Assembly (NCBI RefSeq): GCF_011752565.1
Contig: NZ_VWXK01000015.1
Location: forward strand, 62,001-126,000
Source of the DNA: Pantoea sp. Ap-967
GTDB lineage: Bacteria > Pseudomonadota > Gammaproteobacteria > Pseudomonadales > Pseudomonadaceae
DNA length: 64,000 nt
Direction: 5' to 3'
Shown: one piece after another, positions 9,115 through 17,808 of the stretch
Layout: the number at the start of each line of letters is the position of its first letter
Numbering within the stretch: the stretch's first letter is position 1
Notes under the pieces: model-generated
Told to the model about the DNA's origin: nothing
Databases searched by the model: none
Seen by the model: the letters and a program-made list of their open reading frames with translations, nothing else
Program-made: the position numbers and the translations under genes

Positions 9115-9647
9115 CCCCGGCCCTCCTCGCGCAGGCGGCGCGCCGGCTCCCAGCGGCTGACAATGGCGCGCATGGCGCGGTTGAAGTGCTGGGTCACCAT
9201 GTTGCTGGAGATTTCGAGTTCGCTGGCGATTTCACGCTGGGCCATGCCGTGAATGCGGTGCAGCAGGAACACCTGGCGCTGGCGCGCCGGCAACGCTTCG
9301 ATTATCGCCAGCAACGCCAGCAACTGCTGTTCGAAGTCCAGTGCCTGCGCGCCGTCCCAGCTGTCCAGGGCCGGTTCGTCGCTGCTGGCGGCGGCCAAAT
9401 GGGCAGCGCGCAGCGATTCGGCACGCACCCGATCGATGGCGCGGTTGAAGGTCACCTTGCGCAGAAAGGCCAGGGGCAGCGACACCCGCTCACGCGGTGG
9501 CTTGTCGAGAATCTGCAGGTACACGTCGTGGACCAGGTCGCGGGCGAAGTGGCGGTCGCGAAAGCGCAGGCGGATGTAGCTGACCAGGTCGTCGTAGTGC
9601 AACGCCAGCGCGTCAAGCAGGGCCTTGTTGTGCGGTGGGTTGCTCAT
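9111..9647 (-). CDS. fecI: FecI-like ECF sigma factor
   Basis: 178 aa. Region 2 (LVSYIRLRFRDRHFARDLVHDVYL) and region 4 (LPARQRQVFLLHRIHGMAQREIASELEIS) are clear. Iron-starvation sigma factors of this group direct transcription of the adjacent receptor gene. The start at 9647 fits the family N-terminus (MSNPPHNKALL); in-frame codons upstream would add 48 residues running through the Fur box at 9668-9686, so they are unlikely to be translated. Followed by fecR and the receptor. Confidence 0.92.
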   Translation of the reverse strand: MSNPPHNKALLDALALHYDDLVSYIRLRFRDRHFARDLVHDVYLQILDKPPRERVSLPLAFLRKVTFNRAIDRVRAESLRAAHLAAASSDEPALDSWDGAQALDFEQQLLALLAIIEALPARQRQVFLLHRIHGMAQREIASELEISSNMVTQHFNRAMRAIVSRWEPARRLREEGRG

Positions 9648-9667
9648 GACGTTCCAGGCTGTCAATT

Positions 9668-9686
9668 GATAATGCTTCGCATTGTA
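9668..9686 (-). promoter_or_regulatory. Putative Fur box of fecI
   Basis: The 19-base stretch GATAATGCTTCGCATTGTA matches the classical Fur consensus at 12 of 19 positions by eye, with an intact GATAATG half. It lies 21 bases upstream of the fecI start, where Fur-Fe(II) would shut off the cascade in iron-replete cells. Not tested. Confidence 0.6.
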
Positions 9687-9753
9687 AAGTGAGCCGTCGG
9701 CATTTGGCCATACGCCACTGAACCACTGGCCTAAGCTACAGGTCATCCCCTGT

Positions 9754-9933
9754 ATGCGCATACCGATGAAACTGTCCCTGGCCATTGCCATCGTGGCCCT
9801 GATCGCCGCCGCTGCCCTGCTCGGCTCGCCCTGGATGAACCAGCGCTTTCACATGCCCGTGGAACAATCCCAGGCCCAACAACGCGAAACGGCCGGGTCC
9901 CCAAGGGAGCCGGCCGCTTCCAACAGCAAGTAA
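9754..9933 (+). CDS. Small single-pass membrane or secreted protein
   Basis: 59 aa from the ATG at 9754, or 55 aa from the ATG at 9766. The N-terminus is one hydrophobic stretch (SLAIAIVALIAAAALLG), followed by a hydrophilic Gln/Ala/Pro-rich tail ending in AASNSK. A weak AGGT lies nine bases before the first ATG. It sits between fecI and gabP on the opposite strand from both, so it is not part of either unit. No family recognised. It is kept because the hydrophobic N-terminus plus polar tail looks like a real protein. Confidence 0.5.
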   Translation: MRIPMKLSLAIAIVALIAAAALLGSPWMNQRFHMPVEQSQAQQRETAGSPREPAASNSK

Positions 9934-9936
9934 CGC

Positions 9937-11349
9937 TTAGTGCTGCTGCTTGCCCATGCGGATCTGGTGCACCACACCCATGGCCACCACGATGGCCGCG
10001 GCGATGCCGGTGGAAATCACCAGGATCTGGTAGTCAGGCATGAAGGCCATGGTTACCAGGGCGGCGATGATGAAGCCGATCACCAGGTAGGTCAGCCATG
10101 GGAACAGCCACATCTGCAGGCGCACTTCCTTGCCTTCGGCGATCAGCTTGCGGCGCATGCGCAGCTGCGAGAAGGCGATCACCAGGTACACCAGCAGGGC
10201 GATCATGCCGGTGGTGTTCATCAGGGTTTCCAGCACGTCTTTCGGGCGCAGGGTTTCGCTGAAGTTGATCAGCGCGCACACCACGGCCACGGCGCAGGAA
10301 CCGATGATCGCGTACACCGGTACGCCGGTGCCGGCGCGGGTGATCTTGAAGAACGACGGCGCGTCGCCACGCTGGGCCAGGGAGAACAGCATGCGCGAAG
10401 CGGTGTAGTGGCCGGAGATCAGGCAGCTGCTCACCGAGGTCAGCACCACGAAGTTCATCAGCAGCTCGGCGTGCGGCACGCCCAGCAGTTCCAGGGTGCG
10501 GCGGTAGGCGCCGTAGCCGGATACGCCCAGTTGCGGGTCGTTCCACGGCACCAGGCAGACGATCAGGAAGATCGAGCCCACGTAGAACAGGCACACACGC
10601 CATACCACCGAGTTGGTGGCCTTGACGATCTGGGTGGCCGGGTCTTTCGCTTCGGAAGCGGCAATGGTGACGATTTCAGCGCCGAGGAAGGCGAACATCA
10701 CCCCAAGCAGCGCACCGATCACCGTGGTGATGCCATTGGGCATGAAGCCCTCGGCGGTCAGGTGGGTAATGCCACGCACTTCACCGAACTGCCAGACGTT
10801 CATCACCGCGGCGGTACACACCACCAGGAAGCAGACGATCGCCACCACCTTGATCAGTGCGAACCAGAATTCGAACTCGCCGTAGTGCTTGACGTTGAAG
10901 AAGTTGACGGTGATCAGCAGCAAGGTCGTGGCCAGCACGAACACGTTGACGCTCACGTCGGGGAAGAAGCCGTGCAGAATCTTGCCGGCCACATAGGCTT
11001 CCCAGGCCATCAGGATGACCCAGTACCACCAGTACAGCCAACCGATGGTGAAACCGGCCCAGCGGCCGATGGCGCGGTCGGCGTAGGTGGAGAACGAGCC
11101 GGTGTCGGGCGAAGAGGTCGCCATTTCACCGAGCATGCGCATGATCAGGACCACCAGGATGCCGCCGGCCAGGTAGGCCAGGACCGCAGCCGGGCCGGCG
11201 CTGTGGATTACGCTGCCGGAGCCGACGAACAAGGCGCCGCCGATAACCCCGGCGATCGACATCATCGTCAGGTGGCGCGACTTGAGCGAGGCACTGAGCT
11301 TGCTCTCGTGCCCGCTTTTCGCGGTGGTGGTTGTGGATGTTGCGTCCAT
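9937..11349 (-). CDS. gabP: GABA permease-like amino acid transporter (APC family)
   Basis: 470 aa with about 12 membrane segments. The opening LKSRHLTMMSIAGVIGGALFVGSG and the SSPDTGSFSTYADRAIGRWAGFTIGW segment are characteristic of the AAT subgroup that includes GabP, AroP and CycA. GABA permease is the closest match by eye; another amino acid cannot be excluded. The gene is divergent from a MocR regulator across a 327-bp intergenic region, and MocR proteins such as GabR often control GABA or amino acid metabolism, which supports but does not prove the substrate. Confidence 0.8.
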   Translation of the reverse strand: MDATSTTTTAKSGHESKLSASLKSRHLTMMSIAGVIGGALFVGSGSVIHSAGPAAVLAYLAGGILVVLIMRMLGEMATSSPDTGSFSTYADRAIGRWAGFTIGWLYWWYWVILMAWEAYVAGKILHGFFPDVSVNVFVLATTLLLITVNFFNVKHYGEFEFWFALIKVVAIVCFLVVCTAAVMNVWQFGEVRGITHLTAEGFMPNGITTVIGALLGVMFAFLGAEIVTIAASEAKDPATQIVKATNSVVWRVCLFYVGSIFLIVCLVPWNDPQLGVSGYGAYRRTLELLGVPHAELLMNFVVLTSVSSCLISGHYTASRMLFSLAQRGDAPSFFKITRAGTGVPVYAIIGSCAVAVVCALINFSETLRPKDVLETLMNTTGMIALLVYLVIAFSQLRMRRKLIAEGKEVRLQMWLFPWLTYLVIGFIIAALVTMAFMPDYQILVISTGIAAAIVVAMGVVHQIRMGKQQH

Positions 11350-11676
11350 CAGTTGTGTACCCCGTGCTTCTTTTTATCCAAGGAAAACTGTGAAGCCGCG
11401 ATGGTCCTCGGCCTCACCTGTACATCAGTGCTAATGCGGGCAGGATGGTGTGCAAAAAACACACGCAGGCCTTCCGTGGCGGCCTGCTGACGCGCCCCAG
11501 GGTTGGCACCTGGAACGAACTGAACATGCTTTATGTGGCGATATCTGACACCTAATGTAAAAATGTCCGACGTAGAGAGCCATGCACAGTGGCATGAATC
11601 TCGCACTGCACTGTACAGGCCGCCGATGCAATACACCCCGCTGGCGCTTGGCGTTACGCACTCCTGAAGGCCCCGA
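11350..11676. promoter_or_regulatory. Divergent promoter region of gabP-like and mocR genes
   Basis: 327 bases without a supported gene. It contains two inward-facing related half-elements, CTGTACATCAGTGC (11418-11431) and GCACTGCACTGTACAG (11603-11618), about 170 bases apart, a plausible paired operator for the adjacent regulator. No clear terminator or RNA gene is visible. Confidence 0.4.
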
Positions 11677-13101
11677 ATGCTTGAATTACATCCAGACTCC
11701 TCAACGCCGTTGGTCAATCAGATCATCGACGGCCTGCGCGAGCTGATCGACAACCAGACCCTCAAGCCCGGCGCCAAGGTTCCGTCCATTCGCGCCTTCG
11801 CCGCGACCTATTCGGTGAGCACCTTCACCGTGGTCGAGGCCTACGACCGCCTGGTCGCCCAAGGCCTGCTGGTGAGCAAGGGAAATGCGGGATTCTTCGT
11901 CAATCGTGCAGCGAACGAGCTACTGGATAGCCAGAGCGGCGAAGCGGAGACGGGGCGCCCGACGTTCAATTCCGAGTGGTACCTGCAGCAGATTTTCGAA
12001 ATTCGCCAGCTGCCGTTCAAACCCGGCTGCGGCTGGCTGCCCAACGACTGGATGTACGAGGACGGGCTGCGCCGCGGCCTGCGCCAGGTGGCCGGCAGCC
12101 CGCTGGAATTGTCCGGCTATGGCGACCCGATGGGCCTGCCGGAGCTGCGCGCGCTGACGGCGCAGAACCTGCAGCAGGAGCTGTCGATCGTGGCCAACCC
12201 GGCGCAGCTGATGCTGACCCACGGCGCCAGCCAGGCACTGGACCTGGCGGTACGCACCTTGGTGCGCCCAGGCGACGTGGTGCTGGTGGACGACCCGGGC
12301 TACCCGAACCTGATGAGCATTCTGCGCACCCAGGGCGCGACACTGATCGGCGTGCCGCGCACGCCAAATGGTTACGACCTCAACCACCTGGAGCAGCTGC
12401 TGGCGCACCACCGCCCCACGGCGTTCTTCACCCAGCCGCACCTGCACAGCCCAACCTGCTCGCGCACCCCGTTGCCACAGCTGCATCGCCTTTTGCAATT
12501 GGCCAGCCAGCACGGTTTCCGCCTGGTGGAGAACAACCTGTACGCCGACATGGTGGCCGAGCCGCAGCCGTGCCTGGCCAGCCTCGACCACTTGCAGCAG
12601 GTGGTGTACGTGGGCAGTTACTCGAAAAGCATTTCGCCCAATGTGCGGGTAGGTTACCTGCTGGCCAACCCGGAGCTGATGCAAAAGCTGCTGCACCTGA
12701 AGATGCGCTCGGGCCTGACCACCTCGCAGGTGATGGAGCGCGTGGTGTATGCGGCGATCATCGACGGGCGCTGGCGCAAGCACCTCAAGCGCCTGCGCCA
12801 GCGCCTGGCCGAGGCGCACCAGGAAGTGGGCCGGCATTTGCACCGGCTGGGCTTCGAGCTGTTCATCGAGTCGGATGAAGGCATGTACATCTGGACCCGC
12901 CACCCGGCCACTCCCGACAGCGCGGCGCTGCTGGACGACGCGCTGGAGAAAGGCATCATGCTCGGGCCTGGGCAATTGTTCATGGTGGATGCCAAGGCAA
13001 CCGGGTGGATGCGCTTCAACGTGGCGTTCAGCACGGACCCGGCGATGTGGGAGTTGTTGGAGAAGGTGTTGGTCAAGCATGTGCGCCGGGGTGGGATTTA
13101 G
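11677..13101 (+). CDS. MocR-type GntR regulator with aminotransferase domain
   Basis: 474 aa. Residues about 5-75 form a GntR winged helix (LKPGAKVPSIRAFAATYSVS), joined to a class I aminotransferase fold. The PLP lysine is K317 in GSYSKSISPNVRVGY. The Asp that usually contacts the PLP ring nitrogen appears as Asn in LVENNLYADM (residues 284-292), as in many MocR proteins. Such proteins sense an amino acid through PLP rather than act as enzymes. Divergent from the GABA-type permease, its most likely target. Confidence 0.9.
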   Translation: MLELHPDSSTPLVNQIIDGLRELIDNQTLKPGAKVPSIRAFAATYSVSTFTVVEAYDRLVAQGLLVSKGNAGFFVNRAANELLDSQSGEAETGRPTFNSEWYLQQIFEIRQLPFKPGCGWLPNDWMYEDGLRRGLRQVAGSPLELSGYGDPMGLPELRALTAQNLQQELSIVANPAQLMLTHGASQALDLAVRTLVRPGDVVLVDDPGYPNLMSILRTQGATLIGVPRTPNGYDLNHLEQLLAHHRPTAFFTQPHLHSPTCSRTPLPQLHRLLQLASQHGFRLVENNLYADMVAEPQPCLASLDHLQQVVYVGSYSKSISPNVRVGYLLANPELMQKLLHLKMRSGLTTSQVMERVVYAAIIDGRWRKHLKRLRQRLAEAHQEVGRHLHRLGFELFIESDEGMYIWTRHPATPDSAALLDDALEKGIMLGPGQLFMVDAKATGWMRFNVAFSTDPAMWELLEKVLVKHVRRGGI

Positions 13102-13140
13102 GGGGTTCGCCATGGCATCTGCGGCGCCTGTGAAACCCAG

Positions 13141-13349
13141 CGCCGCCCGCGCGGCGCTTCGCGAGCTATGCTCGCTCCTACGTTTGTTTCGGGCCAGTGG
13201 ATCCTGGGAAATTTGCGCGCGAACGCTTTGGCGCATGTCGCACTATCGCGTCGTACCAACAAGGCGGTCGCGCGCGTCTGCCACAGGCGTTACTGGCCCG
13301 AAACAAACGTAGGAGCGAGCGCAGCTCGCGAAGCGCCGCGCGGGCGGCG
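13141..13349. repeat. Extended REP pair: 58-bp imperfect inverted repeat
   Basis: Arms 13141-13198 and 13292-13349 are reverse complements at 56 of 58 positions (AT versus GC in the middle) and enclose a 93-base spacer. The outer part is the AGCTCGCGAA-type REP found elsewhere here; the inner 19 bases (ACTGGCCCGAAACAAACGT) are shared only by this pair. The whole element lies between the convergent mocR and carbamoylase genes; I see no coding sequence in it. Confidence 0.9.
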
Positions 13350-13390
13350 CTCGGTCTAGAAGGCGCTACACATCTACCGGCGAAAACCGC

Positions 13391-14611
13391 TCACTCAGCA
13401 CGCGCCAACACGGCATTGAGCAGCACATCCACGCCCTGCCGGGCATCCTCAGGCAGCACGTCCTCAGCCTCGTTGTGGCTCAGCCCACCCACGCAAGGAA
13501 TGAACACCATCGCCGTCGGGCAGTAACGCGCCAGCAAGATGGCGTCGTGACCAGCGCCGCTGACGACGGGCTGCTGGGCATAACCCAGCCCGTCCACCGC
13601 CTGCTGCACAGCCGCCACGCAGTCGGCATCGAACGGCGTGGCCGGGCTCACCCAGTGGCGCTCGATGCGTACCTGCAGGCCGCGCTGCTCAGCGATGGCT
13701 TGCAGGTTCGAGGCAAGGTCGCGTTCCATGGCTTCAATGGCTTCGTCGCGGTGATGGCGCAGGTCGACGGTAAAGCGCAGCACGCCGGGAATGGTGTTGC
13801 GCGACGACTTGGCAATCGACAGCTCGCCCACGGTGGTCAGGCCCTGTGGGGCAAAGTCCGCCGCCAGTTGCTCGACCGCCTGGATCATCTGCGCCGCGCC
13901 GTACAAGGCATCCTTGCGCAGCGGCATCGGCGTGGTACCAGCGTGGGCCGCCATGCCTTCGACCGTTACGTCCAGCCAGCGAATGGCCTGCCCGCCACTG
14001 ACCACGCCAATGGCCTTGGCGTTGTCTTCAAGGATCGGGCCTTGCTCGATATGGGCCTCGAAATAGGCATCCACCGCACCGCCCAAGAGGCGCTGGCCAG
14101 CATAGCCCGTGCGCTGCAGTTCATCGGCCACGCTGATGCCGTCGGCATCGCGAATGGCCAGGGCCTGGTCCAGCGCCAGGGTGCCGGTGAACACCGCCGA
14201 GCCGAACATGGCCGGGGTGAAACGGGCCCCCTCCTCGTTGGTCCATACGGCGATTTCCAGCGGCTTGCGGGTCTGGATGTTCAGGTCGTTGAGGCAGCGC
14301 ACTACCTCAAGGCCGGCCAGCACGCCGTAGACACCATCGAACCGGCCGCCTTCAGGCTGGGTGTCCAGGTGGCTGCCCATCATCACCGGGGCGGCGCCAG
14401 GGTCGCTGCCAGCTCGGCGGGCGAACAGGTTGCCAATGGCGTCCACGCTCAGGGTCAGGCCAGCTTCGCGGCACCAGTGGCTGAACAGCTCGCGGCCAGC
14501 CTTGTCCTCGTCGCTCAGGGCCAGGCGGCAGCTGCCGCCGCGGGCGGTGGCGCCGACTTCGGCCATGGCCATCAGGCTCGCCCACAGGCGCTCGCCATTG
14601 CTTTTCAACAT
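13391..14611 (-). CDS. M20-family carbamoyl-amino acid / ureido hydrolase
   Basis: 406 aa. Metal-ligand motifs of the hydantoinase/carbamoylase family are present: GSHLDTQPEGGRFDGVYGVL, WTNEEGARF, EAHIEQGP and SGAGHDA. The family hydrolyses N-carbamoyl amino acids, beta-ureidopropionate or allantoate with two metal ions. The start at 14611 has TGGAG nine bases upstream; a codon seven positions earlier lacks a ribosome site. It follows an MFS transporter in the same unit, suggesting uptake then hydrolysis of the same ureido compound. Exact substrate open. Confidence 0.85.
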   Translation of the reverse strand: MLKSNGERLWASLMAMAEVGATARGGSCRLALSDEDKAGRELFSHWCREAGLTLSVDAIGNLFARRAGSDPGAAPVMMGSHLDTQPEGGRFDGVYGVLAGLEVVRCLNDLNIQTRKPLEIAVWTNEEGARFTPAMFGSAVFTGTLALDQALAIRDADGISVADELQRTGYAGQRLLGGAVDAYFEAHIEQGPILEDNAKAIGVVSGGQAIRWLDVTVEGMAAHAGTTPMPLRKDALYGAAQMIQAVEQLAADFAPQGLTTVGELSIAKSSRNTIPGVLRFTVDLRHHRDEAIEAMERDLASNLQAIAEQRGLQVRIERHWVSPATPFDADCVAAVQQAVDGLGYAQQPVVSGAGHDAILLARYCPTAMVFIPCVGGLSHNEAEDVLPEDARQGVDVLLNAVLARAE

Positions 14612-14641
14612 ATGCGGATACTCCAGAATCATGCGGATGGG

Positions 14642-15946
14642 TCAGGCCAGTTCCAGGTGCTGGCTACGGGCGTAATGGCGCGAAAGGGCAAGCACGCACA
14701 CCAGCGAAACAGTGGCAATCAGGGTGTAGAACACCGCCATCGGCCACCACTGGCCGGTGAAGGTGTGGGCCAGCCACGTGCCGATCAGCGGGGTGAGCCC
14801 GCCGGCGATGGCGCCGCACACCTGGTAGGCCATGGAAATGGCGGTGTAGCGCACCCGGGTGTCGAACATGCCGCTGACGTAACCTGCGATCACTGCGTAG
14901 AACGAGGCCATGCAGGCGGCGGCCAGGGCGATGCCAAGCACGATCAGCGGGCCTTCGGCAGAGCTCACCAGCACGAACATCGGGTAAGGCGAGGCCATGG
15001 CCAGCAACGCGACCAAGGCCAGGAAGCGGGTGGCACCGAGTTTTTCCGACAGCCAGGCGGCCAGCGGCTGCACACAGAACTGAATGATCGCCACGAAGAA
15101 CAGGCATTCAAGAATCAGCGAGCGCTCCAGGTGCAACTGCTGGGTGGTGTAGCTGATCATGAAGGTGTTGGTGAAATAGACCCCGGCAATGCCCAGGGTA
15201 TTGGCGCCGATGCACAGCAGCAGCGGGCGCCAGGCGGTGCGCAGCACCTCCAGCACCGGCGCCTGCTCCTTGCGCTTGGCCTTGGCCGCCTGCTCGCGGC
15301 TGGCGATGAATTCCGGTGACTCATTCACCCCCAGGCGGATGGCCAGGCCTACCAGCAGCAACAGGGCGCTGGCCAGGAACGGTACGCGCCAGCCCCAGCT
15401 CATCAAGGCCTCCTCGGGCAGGCGGGTAACCGCGCCAAAGGCCAGCAGCGAGAGTATCAGCCCAGCAGGGCTGCCCAGCTGGGCGAACGAGGCGAAGAAG
15501 TTGCGCCGGCCCTTGGGCGCATGTTCGCCGGCCATCAGCACCGCCCCGCCCCACTCGCCCCCTACTGCAATGCCCTGGACCACGCGCAGGACGATCAGCA
15601 GCACCGGCGCCAGGGCGCCGATTTGCCCGTAGGTTGGCAGCAGGCCGATGCACACGGTGACAATGCCCATCATCAGCAAGGTGATCACCAGCGATTTCTT
15701 GCGGCCGATGCGGTCACCCACATGGCCGAACACGATGCCGCCCAAGGGCCGCGCGAAAAAACCCACGGCGAAGGTGGCAAATGCGGCCATGGTGCTGAAC
15801 AGGCTGTTGTCGGATGGGAAGAACAAGGCGCCAAACACCAGGGCAGCGGCGGTGGCGTAGATGTAGAAGTCGTACCATTCGATCATGGTACCGATGAACG
15901 CGGCGGCGGCGGCACGGCGCGGCTGGGGCGAAGCGGAGGGCTGCAT
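14642..15946 (-). CDS. MFS transporter, metabolite:H+ symporter (MHS) family
   Basis: 434 aa, about 12 membrane segments. The opening AAAAFIGTMIEWYDFYIYATAA and GGIVFGHVGDRIGRKKSL are diagnostic of the MHS group (ShiA/ProP/KgtP relatives), proton-driven importers of organic acids and osmolytes. Thirty bases upstream of the carbamoylase on the same strand and divergent from a LysR gene; probably imports the hydrolase substrate. Confidence 0.88.
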   Translation of the reverse strand: MQPSASPQPRRAAAAAFIGTMIEWYDFYIYATAAALVFGALFFPSDNSLFSTMAAFATFAVGFFARPLGGIVFGHVGDRIGRKKSLVITLLMMGIVTVCIGLLPTYGQIGALAPVLLIVLRVVQGIAVGGEWGGAVLMAGEHAPKGRRNFFASFAQLGSPAGLILSLLAFGAVTRLPEEALMSWGWRVPFLASALLLLVGLAIRLGVNESPEFIASREQAAKAKRKEQAPVLEVLRTAWRPLLLCIGANTLGIAGVYFTNTFMISYTTQQLHLERSLILECLFFVAIIQFCVQPLAAWLSEKLGATRFLALVALLAMASPYPMFVLVSSAEGPLIVLGIALAAACMASFYAVIAGYVSGMFDTRVRYTAISMAYQVCGAIAGGLTPLIGTWLAHTFTGQWWPMAVFYTLIATVSLVCVLALSRHYARSQHLELA

Positions 15947-16162
15947 GGGGGCTCCTTTGCTTGTTTTTCTGGCAGGAGTTGAAGGTCACGGTGGCGCTCT
16001 GGCGGCGCGTGGCCTGTTGCCTGGGCGTTGGCTTGCCCTGCGAAGCAGCCAACACCACTGCAGCAGGCCTCAATGCCTGCGATTTATCGTCCCGGGGCTA
16101 TGATTAGTCAATTTTCTATTTATTATTCAGACTATTAACCCTGCTTATCATCGAGCCTGCCC

Positions 16163-17071
16163 ATGCCCGAACGCCTGCTCAACGACCGCCTGGACTGGAA
16201 CCTGCTGCGCACCTTCCGGGTGATCGGCCAGGAATTGTCCATCAGCCGCGCCGCTGCCCGCTTGCACCTCACCCAGCCAGCCGTGAGCCAGGCACTCAAG
16301 CGCCTGGAAGAGCAGCTAGGGCGCCAGCTGATCGCCCGCCGCGGCCCACGCTTCGTACTCACCGACATGGGCGAGCAACTGTTCCTGCTGGCGGGCGAGG
16401 TGTACGGGCAGATGTCGCAGATCGGCGGCCTGCTGGAACAACCGGCCGACGAGCTGGTGGGCAAGGTGCGCCTGCTGATGATCAGCCGCATCGTCTGCGA
16501 GCGCTTCGACGACTTCCTGGCCAGCTTTCACCGCCTGCACCCCCGGGTGGATGTGGAAATCGACGTGATGCGCAGCTCCGACATCGTTGCAGCCTTGCAG
16601 GAAAAAACCGCCACGGCCGGGCTGAGCCTGAACCGCCGGCCCCAGCCCCGACTGGAACAGCGCCTGTTCCTGCGCCAGCGCTATGCGTTTTTCTGCGGCA
16701 AGCACCACGCCTTGTTTGGCCAGGCCCAGGGCGATCTGCAGCGGGAAAACTTCGTCAGTTTCGCCAGTGACCAGATTGGCGGCATGCTCTCGCCCCTGAC
16801 CATTTTCCGCGATCAACAAGGATTTTCAGGAAGGATCGTCGCGTCTTCACCGAGCCTTGAAGAAGTGCGCCGGCTGGTGATCGCCGGGTTCGGCATCGGC
16901 TGCCTGCCCGAACACGTCGTGGCGCCAGATGTGGCAGCGGGGCTGCTGTGGAAGCTGCCGCCGGCGGAGGGGTTCGCCGATGTGGACATCCACCTGCTGT
17001 GGAACCGGGAGCAACGGCTGAGCCGGGCTGAAGAGGTGTTTATCGAGGCGTTGCAGGCCAGTTTGGACTGA
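16163..17071 (+). CDS. LysR-family transcriptional regulator
   Basis: 302 aa. The N-terminal helix-turn-helix (LSISRAAARLHLTQPAVSQALKRLEEQLG, residues about 23-51) is followed by an effector-binding domain (GKVRLLMISRIV onward). Divergent from the MFS/carbamoylase unit across 216 bp, hence its likely regulator. The AT-rich stretch just before the start (near 16100-16135) is the probable overlapping promoter and operator. Confidence 0.9.
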   Translation: MPERLLNDRLDWNLLRTFRVIGQELSISRAAARLHLTQPAVSQALKRLEEQLGRQLIARRGPRFVLTDMGEQLFLLAGEVYGQMSQIGGLLEQPADELVGKVRLLMISRIVCERFDDFLASFHRLHPRVDVEIDVMRSSDIVAALQEKTATAGLSLNRRPQPRLEQRLFLRQRYAFFCGKHHALFGQAQGDLQRENFVSFASDQIGGMLSPLTIFRDQQGFSGRIVASSPSLEEVRRLVIAGFGIGCLPEHVVAPDVAAGLLWKLPPAEGFADVDIHLLWNREQRLSRAEEVFIEALQASLD

Positions 17072-17122
17072 GAAAGCACTGCACAAACCAGCGCCGGGAG
17101 TTCGTGACGCCTAGGTGAAAAG

Positions 17123-17404
17123 CTACCGCTGTATAGCCGAGCGATACGCCGCACTGCGCTCACGCTTGCCGACGGAAACTACCACGACCACGACCCGCTC
17201 ATCCTCAACTCGATAAACAAGCCGATAACCCGATGCCTTGAGCTTGATCTTGTAGTGGTGGGGAAGCTCGCGCAACGCGTCTGCCTGTACCCTCGGCAAC
17301 TGCAATCGCTCGCCCAGCTTTTTCTTGATCTGCTCACGCACCGTATGCCCAAGCTTCTCCCATTCCTTCAACGCAGATGGAAGAAATTCGAGCTTATAAG
17401 TCAT
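17123..17404 (-). CDS. RelE/ParE-superfamily toxin
   Basis: 93 aa, usual RelE size. YKLEFLPSALKEWEKLGHTVREQIKKKL and the C-terminal YRLVYRVEDERVVVVVVSVGKRE are typical of RelE mRNA interferases, which cut mRNA on the ribosome. The gene overlaps its antitoxin by 11 bases, so the pair is translationally coupled with the antitoxin first. Related ParE toxins act on gyrase, but the RVEDERVVV motif favours RelE. Confidence 0.9.
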   Translation of the reverse strand: MTYKLEFLPSALKEWEKLGHTVREQIKKKLGERLQLPRVQADALRELPHHYKIKLKASGYRLVYRVEDERVVVVVVSVGKRERSAAYRSAIQR

Positions 17405-17639
17405 CCAGATTCACCGGAACGCCTTGTTCACCCGCACGCGCCTTGGCCAATTCGCTCAATTCCAAATCATCAAGTCGCTCCATCATTGCCTCATACAACT
17501 CGGCAGGCACCATGTAGCCCATCACGCGATTGTGGTTCAACACCGCAACGGGCATGCCTGCCGCATCAGACATCACGGCTGTTGGGTTCTTCTTGAGCTC
17601 CGACACGCTCACAGTTACATCAGCGAAGATGTTCTGCAT
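17394..17639 (-). CDS. Antitoxin, Phd/YefM-RelB type
   Basis: 81 aa from the ATG at 17639, preceded by GAGGGG; an in-frame TTG five codons earlier is less likely. N-terminal DNA-binding part (ADVTVSVSELKKNPTAVMSDA) resembles the Phd/YefM fold; the tail (ELSELAKARAGEQGVPVNLDDL) is the toxin-binding region. It should neutralise the downstream RelE toxin and repress the operon at the palindromes just upstream. Confidence 0.88.
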   Translation of the reverse strand: MQNIFADVTVSVSELKKNPTAVMSDAAGMPVAVLNHNRVMGYMVPAELYEAMMERLDDLELSELAKARAGEQGVPVNLDDL

Positions 17640-17656
17640 GATCACACCCCTCAATT

Positions 17657-17686
17657 AAGACCGATATTTTGGTCTTTTTTAAGACC
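17657..17686. promoter_or_regulatory. Probable operator of the toxin-antitoxin operon
   Basis: Three alternating copies of one hexamer: AAGACC (17657-17662), its complement GGTCTT (17671-17676) and AAGACC (17681-17686). They form two overlapping palindromes with 8- and 4-base spacers, 18 bases upstream of the antitoxin start. This is the geometry of cooperative autorepressor binding by antitoxins. Confidence 0.7.
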
Positions 17687-17808
17687 GTTAACAACCGTCG
17701 ATCTCTCAAAACTTGGATCGGACCTCCTAAAGGAGTATGCTCAGATGCATAGCCATGTGCCATCATTCGTGGCGCTATGATATCGCCTGTTGTACAAGGA
17801 CGACGCCC

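Noticed and set aside
13141..13349. An insertion sequence or miniature transposable element
   Set aside because: No transposase gene and no evident target-site duplication; it fits better as an extended REP pair.
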